Below, piece after piece: positions 57,868-64,000 of a DNA stretch of 64,000 bases (positions are counted from its first letter, which is position 1; each line of letters starts with the position of its first letter). Source of the DNA: Chamaelirium japonicum (Eukaryota > Streptophyta > Magnoliopsida > Liliales > Melanthiaceae); the NCBI GenBank assembly GCA_947650365.1, contig OX393550.1:95274951-95338950 (forward strand), read 5' to 3'. Both the position numbers and the translations under genes were made by a program. The notes beneath the pieces were generated by a model. That model was not told the origin of the DNA, ran no database searches, and saw only the letters and a list, made by a program, of their open reading frames with translations.

Positions 57868-59248
57868 TGTGTACCTTTATCTCTCGGGGTTGGCCACGCA
57901 ACAAACACCCCCCCATGGGCTTCGGTCGGCAGGTCATCAGACAAAGGAGGGGGCAGCACCCCCACCCATGGGCTCGGTCGGCATGTCATCAGACAAAGGG
58001 GGGCAGCACCCCTCCTAGCTCGGTCGGCCGGTCACTAGACGGAAAGGGATGGGGGGTCGGTCGGCATGTCACCAGACAAAAGGGGGCAGCACCCCCCCCT
58101 CTCTCTCTACTTGGGTCGGCATGTCACCAGACCAAAAGGGGGGGGGGGGGGGGGTCAATCGGCATGTCACCAGACAAAAGGGGGCAGCACCCCCCCTCTC
58201 TCTACTTGGGTTGGCATGTCACCAGACCAAAAGGGGGGGGGGGTCGGTCGGCCGGTCACCAAACCAAGGAGGCAGCACCCCCCCTCTTTGGTTCGGTCGG
58301 CATGTCACCAAGGGAGGAGGGAGCACCCCCCCTCTCTACTTCGGTCGGCATGTCACCAGACCAAGGGGGGTCGGCCATGCAACAACCCCTCTCTCTCTTT
58401 CTCGATGGGACGTGCAACGAGCCGAGGTGTGAAGCAGCAGTCGAACCCGGAGATCTCGCGGTGCTGACAACGCTCCGCGATTTCCGGCCTAAAGTGACCA
58501 GGTGTCAACCGCGCGCCACGTCACCGCGGCGGTTGAGCTCATTGCGGGGACACGTCACCCACCCGATTTTCGTGGAGCGTCGTAACCGTCACCCCACCAC
58601 TATAAAAGGGGACCTACCCCTTCAGCAAGAGGAGGAAGAATTCTAGAGGAAACGCTGCCCGTTTCGTCCCGGAATTCGTGGAGCTGCGGAGGTCGGTCGA
58701 TAGGTAGCCAGAGACTGTCTGCGGAGGTCGGTCGGTAGCCAGATACTGTCTGCAGCGACCGGTAGCCAGATACTGTCCGCAGCGATCGGTAGCCAGATAC
58801 TGTCTGCAGACTGTCTGCGGTCGGTAGGTAGCCAGAGACTGTCTGCGGAGGCCGATTGGTAGGTAGCCAGAGACTGTCTGCGGAGGCCGGTCGGTAGCCA
58901 GATACTGTTTGCAGCGACCGGTAGCCAGATACTGTCCACAGCGACCGGTAGCCAGATACTGTCTGCAGCAACCGATAGTCAGACGCTGCCTGCAGCGGTC
59001 GGTAGTCTGAGTGAAATTGCAGAGGTCGGTAGTTTGGGAGACCGGTCCTCGAGGTTTGTAATTGGGGTTAAGGTGAGAGATTGTACCCGAAAAGATAGTT
59101 CTAGTGCATTCTCGCCCCACCCGTGGTTTTTTCCCCTTCGACGTTGCGAAGGGGTTTTTTCACGTAACTACTGTCTTCACTCTTCTCTTTGGCTTGTTGG
59201 ATTGTGCTTGCCACCCGAACCGCCCGGTTCAACTAAAAACCCCCCACA
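57868..59248 (+). repeat. Gypsy 3' LTR (1381 bp)
   Basis: Same organisation as the 5' LTR: U3 G/C-run repeats, TATA box CCACTATAAAAGGGG near 58598-58612, and downstream 30-bp array 58690-58980. It is 52 bp shorter, mainly because the G and C runs are shorter. Followed by the target copy GTGTG (59249-59253). Confidence 0.94.
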
Positions 59249-59253
59249 GTGTG

Positions 59254-59399
59254 GAACAAACTATTCCTCACCATATCAGTTGGTTATGACCAATGGGTTG
59301 AAGCAAGTGGTGTTCGGTTGCCACCAACATGGTATGGATGTGGGCACGCCAGAATTTGAACCCGTGTGTTCAAACCTATGCATTAAGGTAGTCCCAATT
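59254..59399. other. Flank of the gypsy insertion
   Basis: Without the insertion this sequence would adjoin 50402. It continues the short + strand frame that starts at ATG 50376 for about 35 codons before a TGA near 59353. I do not recognise the peptide. Confidence 0.3.
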
Positions 59400-61720
59400 G
59401 AACCGGAAGCAAACTGTGGGACCCACTTGCAATGGCCCGCATATAAAAGCCCGGCCTACGCATAATAGCCCGCACACAAAGCTCGGCTGACACACAACAA
59501 CCTGCAAAGAAAAAGGGTCAAACCCGACTCAGATGGACCCAAGTGGGGCCCACCGGGTTCACTCAAAACCAAAAAGGGGTCGGACAGGCCCACCGGCCCC
59601 CTTTGTGTAAACCGTGGCCCCCTCCCCTGGGGAGGTGCGGCCGGCTAGAAAAATAAAATAAAAGAAAAGGAAACAAATCCATCGAATGCGCGGGGGGGGG
59701 GGGGGGGGGGGCGTGGACATCTACACAAACCGTGGAACCACATCGATCCCTTGATCTGACGGATAAGATGAGAAGTTGTTTTGTCATCGATTAAATGTGC
59801 AAAGATTGTTTATATCCCAAAAGATTGAGCCACATCTAGCTCATAATCGTCGCTACAAAAATGAAAATGGATAAATATTATTTTTCTCCAAAAAAGAAAG
59901 ATAAATCCCAACGGTTATGGATAGAGATATTCAAAAGATTCAAAAATCATAGTTATATCTCTTTCATCCTCTCCCCTTGGCCTATAAATAAAGGGGTAGG
60001 GGGATGACTTCAAAGGTAGGAAACTAGAGACGCGAAGGCTCTGCAAATAAGGAGGCTCACTCTCAACGACCTAAGACTTCATAAGGCACGGCAAGCGCAT
60101 TCCATAGGAATGGCTTAGCCCACAAAAGTCCTCATCAATGTGAACATCTTGCACAAGAGATCAAAGCTTCGACTCCATACACAAAGAAGAAAGCTTGGAG
60201 AAAAGGCCCAGAGTCGGAATCACCCCGTCGTCTCCAATAATCTTCAACTCCAAAAATACCAAAGAAGCTCTGAGAAGATGATCGAAGCAGCACCATACCC
60301 GTCGTCTTCAACAAACATCCGCTCCATTCACGAAGAAGAAAGCTTGGAGAAGGATACCCGAAGCGGTGCCACACCCATCATCTTCAACAAACATCCGCTC
60401 CATTTACAAAGAAGAAAGCTTAGGAAGGATACCCGAAGCGACTCTACATCCTTCGTCTTCAAAAATGCCTTCAACTCCGATTACACCAAATATTTCCGGA
60501 GAAAAGTCAATGCTACAACCGTCGTACGGAGATCGGTACTACACCCGTCGTCTTTAACAACAAATGCTGGTACAACCATAGCACGAAGATCGATGCTATA
60601 TCCATCGTCTTTATCAACAAAAACCGACGCTACAACCGTCGCATGGAGATCGGTGCTATACCCACCGTTTTCAAAGAAAACCTTCGACTCTGATCACGCA
60701 GAAGTTGAAGAGAAGCAAAGCCGACACTACAACCGTTGCCACTAAAGTTCCATCCTCAAAAGGAGGAAGCTAGAAGAATAAAGAAGACTTGGAAACATCA
60801 CTATCGTCGCTCGAGGTGAAGATCAAGCCAAAGCCAAACAAAGCAAGAGCTACACCCGTGCTATAGCCACTCACGTGCTGAAGCCAAGCAACTACGAAGG
60901 ATCACGAGCAAAGTAACGCACTTTCTAGCTAATACGATGCGAAATCTGGAAGAATAAAAGCACCACAAACCTCTACCCCTTCTACATTCAAGTGCCAAAT
61001 GTTAAAGCTATACCGACGTCAGAGCTACACCAAAGAAACACAGGAGCCAGACGCAAGAAGCTAAAGTTAAGCCAGAACCAGATGCCAAAATTCAAAGCTA
61101 AAGCCAAAGTTAAGCGATAAAGCCACGCACATGCTGAAGCCAAGCAACTACGAAGGATCACAAGCAAAACAACACACTTTCTAGCCGATACGACACGTAG
61201 TCCGAAAGAATAAAAGCACCACAAGCCTCTACCCCTTCTATATTCAAGCGCTAAATGCCAAAGCTATGTCGATGCCGGACCTACGCTAAAGCAAAGCCAG
61301 AGCTAGACGCTAGAAGCCAAAGCCGAAGGTGAAAGCAAGATCGATGTCGCAAAACTGACGATCGAGGACGCTGAGGTTCAGCAAGAGCTAAGGGAGACAC
61401 GAAGATCGAGGAAATAATACCAAAAACCCCCTAGTAGAGTAAGTGCGAAGTACGGAAGGGACAAAAGCAAAGGCCAAAATCACTCGACCTCTCAAGAAAC
61501 CGAAAATATTATAAAGACCTCTGTCCTGGGCAACCCCTCCAGAGCTCGCACGAATTAACGTGGAGACGTGGATCAAAGGGACCCTCCAAATGATCTCTCT
61601 CACAATCTCCCGATCAAATTTTCGCCGCACTTGGCTCACCACCCTTGAGCCCCTGGGTCTCGACTTTGTAATCTTGTGTTGCGCAACAAAGACGACTCGT
61701 ATTTTTTTTCCACGCATACA
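59400..61720 (+). mobile_element. LTR (probably solo) of the same family as 20621-22672
   Basis: Shared with the copy at 20.6-22.7 kb: GTGGGGCCCACCGGG, CCCC(A/T)GGGGAGGTG.GGCCGGC, a TATA box GGCCTATAAATAAAGGGG near 59980, AAGCTTGGAGAA repeats, GTCAATGCTACAACCGTCG repeats, the TGTAATCTT and AACAAAGACG end region and the terminal CGCATACA at 61720. The left boundary is uncertain and I found no target duplication. A G20 run lies at 59692-59711. No gag or pol adjoins it. Confidence 0.75.
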
Positions 61721-61799
61721 TGCACTAAGGCTAAGGAGTTTTTGGCTTGTGTTTTTTAGTACACAGGTGTATAGATTTCTTCCATCAAGTCCTGTTACT

Positions 61800-62536
61800 A
61801 CCATGGTCTAGGGCCGAGAGGCAGCTTGCTCGGCTGGTTCCGAGTGAGGTATTGGGCTTGGCCATGTGGAAGTTATGGACGGCTCAATGTGATAAACTTT
61901 TTTCAGTCAGCGTAATTGTTCGACCAAGGAGTTGACCCATCAGACGATGTCCATCATCAACCAGTTTTCTCATACTTCTCGGGAGGGTCTTCCTTCAGAG
62001 CAGTGGGGTAGGCAGGTGGCTTATATAGTTTGGGCAGATGGGGCATTCCGATTGTCGGAGGAGTTGGCTAGTGGTGCATGGGTTATCACTACTTCAGCTA
62101 GGCATTTATGTGCGGCGGCATCCATCCGGGACACGTGGACTCACCGCTTCAAGTGGAGTTATGGGCATTACATGGTGTTTTCGAGGAATTGGCCAGAGGT
62201 GCCTATGGTATTGTGGTGGTGTTGACGGATGCACAGAAGGCTCGGGATGCCCTGACTTTAGGTAGGCGCTGCACTGTGCAATTTTGTCCCCTCGTCCTTT
62301 CTTGTATGTAGGTGTGGCAACAACTACCGAAAGTAACGGTGCATTGGATGCTTCATAAAGCTAATAGTGCTACTCACTGGTTAGCTCATGAAGCTCTTGT
62401 TCGTAATATATGGAATGATTCTGGACTTCCGAGGTCCCTCCTATTTTATCTTCTCTTGTAATGGAGGATCTTCATGTCATTAATTGTGTAATGACCACCT
62501 TTGATGTACTCGAAAAAAATAAAAATAAAAATAATT
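61800..62536 (+). pseudogene. 5'-truncated LINE: zinc-region and RNase H remnant with A-rich tail
   Basis: + strand frames with shifts read LGLAMWKLWTAQCDKLF (the W..W....LF motif after LINE RT), VWADGAFRLSEELASGAW, VELWALHGVFEELARGAYG, VVVLTDAQKARDAL and ANSATHWLAHEAL. This is the RNase H domain of plant LINEs (RVT_3-like). A tail of AAAAAAATAAAAATAAAAATAA follows at 62509-62533, as expected for target-primed insertion. RT itself is missing. Confidence 0.75.
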
Positions 62537-62698
62537 CGGTTGTGTTTGGCTTAGTGGAATCGTTGTGCTTGCCAAGTAAGTAGATCATGTTTACTCTTTA
62601 GGCTTGTATGGTAGAATGGGATGGGGATCAGCCTCCGCCATGCCATTGTGTGCTAGAAAATATAGATGTCACCGAGGAGAAAGAAATTGTGGTGCATT

Positions 62699-63151
62699 TA
62701 AGGGTGGCAATGGGTCGTGTCGGGTCGGGTTCGTGTCGTGTCTAGTTTCGGGTCGTGTCCAAAACCCCTAGATCCAGACCCGACACATTTAGCTAATCGT
62801 GTCTAGATCCTAAACCCGTACCCGACCCGTTTATAAACGGGTAGACCCGATAAGACCCGTTTACCACACGAGTTTATTCAGTTGACCCGATCCAACCCCA
62901 TCCAACCTAACCCAATAGACCCGCTGATACTATATATTATAGTATCGGATTGCGGGTAGACCCGACCCGACACGCCCTGCTGAATATTAAACAGGTCTTC
63001 CCGGGTCTATCGTGTCCAGACCCTAAACCCGGACCTGACCCATTTATTAAACGGGTCTATCGTGTCGACCCGTTTACGACCCGAACCCATTTAGCCCTGA
63101 CCCAGACCCAGACCCGCTAACTTCGTGTCGGGTCCGAAATTTCCAGCCCTA
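62699..63151. mobile_element. hAT MITE of the TAGGGGTGGCAA family (453 bp, TSD GGTGCATT)
   Basis: The left end is TAAGGGTGGCAATGGG and the right end in reverse complement TAGGGCTGGAAATTTCGG, with perfect 8-bp duplications GGTGCATT at 62691-62698 and 63152-63159. The interior is full of GACCCG and CGGGTC motifs. Same family as 34696-35129 and 32816-33243. Confidence 0.93.
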
Positions 63152-63154
63152 GGT

Positions 63155-63248
63155 GCATTGGGTGCCATTTCTCTCTCATCGGCTCCGTCTCAATACTTGC
63201 GGTATACATTGCATTGGGTGCGGTTTCTCTCTCATCGGCTCCGTCTCA
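63155..63248. repeat. Local direct duplication
   Basis: GCATTGGGTGC..TTTCTCTCTCATCGGCTCCGTCTCA occurs twice, about 58 bp apart, starting within the target duplication of the MITE. Confidence 0.85.
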
Positions 63249-64000
63249 GACTCTCAATACTGCAGCGGATGAGTAGGTGATCCTTTCCAAGTAGGAACCA
63301 AAAAAATTGGCCAAATACAGCATTTTTGGGTGTATTTTGATACCGAAAATGATATTCAGCCATCCTATTGTCCATCTATATCAGGCCAACCTGACATGTC
63401 ACCTGATCACTAGTGGAATCCTATCCTAATAAGGTTGCTAGGACCCGAGGGGAAAGGGCATCCCTCTAACACAGATAATAAATTATCGCATCGGGGTTCT
63501 CTACAAAAATATAAAGAATTACTGAAAGAAACAACCACACAACTGAATCAAGTTCAGGGTCCGACCCCTGAACCTGATAACACAGTGCATGCTCTCTGTC
63601 TCCTACGCAAGTTTCCTCGATCCGGTGCAAGCCTCTGTATACGATCTTCTGACGCTTTCTGCCCTTTGTCGTCATCGTGTACGCTTCATCGGGTCACCAT
63701 CGTTCTCCAAGGTTCCGCTCGTCCTTTCGGTGGTGGATCTTCGCGGCAGGTCCTCCTCTTCAATCTATAACCGAAAAAGCTCTAGTACACTTCGAGCAAG
63801 TGCTCGCTCGTACATAATTTTCTAAAAATAAAAGAAAAACAAGCCTAGCAAAAAGCCTAGGAATCAATGGTGGTCAACCTCCACCACTTGCCCGACTATA
63901 GCTCTAAAATCTATCCACACACAGAAGAAAACACATCCAGATAATTTGCTAGCACGAGGTTCGACCCCCGGTAGTATGCAATCATATATCCAGATTATTT
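63249..64000. other. No gene recognised
   Basis: The + strand frame at 63435-63770 resembles no known protein. The part around 63590-63740 has the CT/TCG-rich look of an LTR leader, but I could not define an element. Confidence 0.35.

Larger units (their letters stand above)
50408..59248 (+). mobile_element. Ty3/gypsy LTR retrotransposon (Tat-like), 8.84 kb, without integrase
   Basis: LTRs 50408-51840 and 57868-59248 (TGTGTACC...CCACA) are flanked by GTGTG at 50403-50407 and 59249-59253. A TGGCGCCGTCTGTGGGA primer-binding site follows the 5' LTR and an AGGAGGGGG tract precedes the 3' LTR. The interior holds gag, protease, RT, RNase H and a second, archaeal-type RNase H domain, as in the Tat branch. 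It stops there: integrase is absent and a 145-bp tandem array lies in its place. In a 240-bp unique stretch the LTRs differ at four positions, so the insertion is fairly recent. Multiple nonsense codons and frameshifts make it non-autonomous. Confidence 0.95.

Noticed and set aside
63435..63770. 111-codon + strand frame near the window end
   Set aside because: No recognisable domain, composition like LTR leader sequence, no promoter or homologous block that I can identify.

Overview
The window is nuclear DNA of a flowering plant. It carries two host genes with plant-type introns, embedded in a dense, nested collection of Ty1/copia and Ty3/gypsy LTR retrotransposons, solo LTRs, a truncated LINE, many hAT-type MITEs and long (GA)n, (TA)n and poly-G tracts. 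Nothing suggests a bacterium, plasmid or organelle. The species cannot be fixed from the sequence.

Host genes. (1) On the + strand, two exons at 4596-4681 and 10868-about 10951 encode the C-terminus of a pseudouridine-5'-phosphate glycosidase (PUMY/PsuG/IndA family). The intron between them would be about 230 bp, but an antisense copia element of 5951 bp sits in it. (2) On the - strand, an EFG1-like rRNA-processing protein runs from its ATG at 49908 to at least 37927. Its seven exons have mutually consistent phases and total 334 codons. Its introns 1 and 5 are filled with transposons. About 0.5 kb upstream of its ATG, an 8.8-kb gypsy element is inserted.

Layout. 1-4.6 kb: AT-rich DNA, a tandemly structured hAT-like element and a 547-bp foldback (hairpin) element. 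4.6-11 kb: PUMY 3' end with copia A (145-bp LTRs, TSD CTTAT), whose gag-pol is split by a 693-bp MITE. 11.4-15 kb: a degenerate copia and a non-autonomous LTR element. 15-20.5 kb: no genes; MITEs, a 69-nt G run, a palindrome cluster and a long (GA)n. 20.5-28 kb: a 2-kb solo LTR (TSD AACGT) nested in copia LTR sequence, then a decayed copia B. 28-37.9 kb: LTR-like fragments, several hAT MITEs with 8-bp duplications and a 300-bp tandem repeat. 37.9-50.4 kb: the EFG1 gene with intronic TEs, including a solo LTR with TSD CTAAA and a tandem duplication that preserves the empty site of a MITE. 50.4-59.25 kb: a gypsy (Tat-like, dual RNase H) element with 1.4-kb LTRs, no integrase, a 145-bp satellite-like array in its place, and hairpin-forming 54-bp repeats between protease and RT. 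59.4-64 kb: a second copy of the 2-kb LTR family, a truncated LINE and another hAT MITE.

None of the retroelement reading frames is intact. The coding capacity likely to matter to the plant is the EFG1-like gene and, if its upstream exons lie outside the window, PUMY. Strongest observations: covarying hairpins inside the gypsy 54-bp repeats, replacement of the gypsy 3' pol by an exact 145-bp array, the natural empty/filled MITE site, and the in-frame MITE insertion in copia A.
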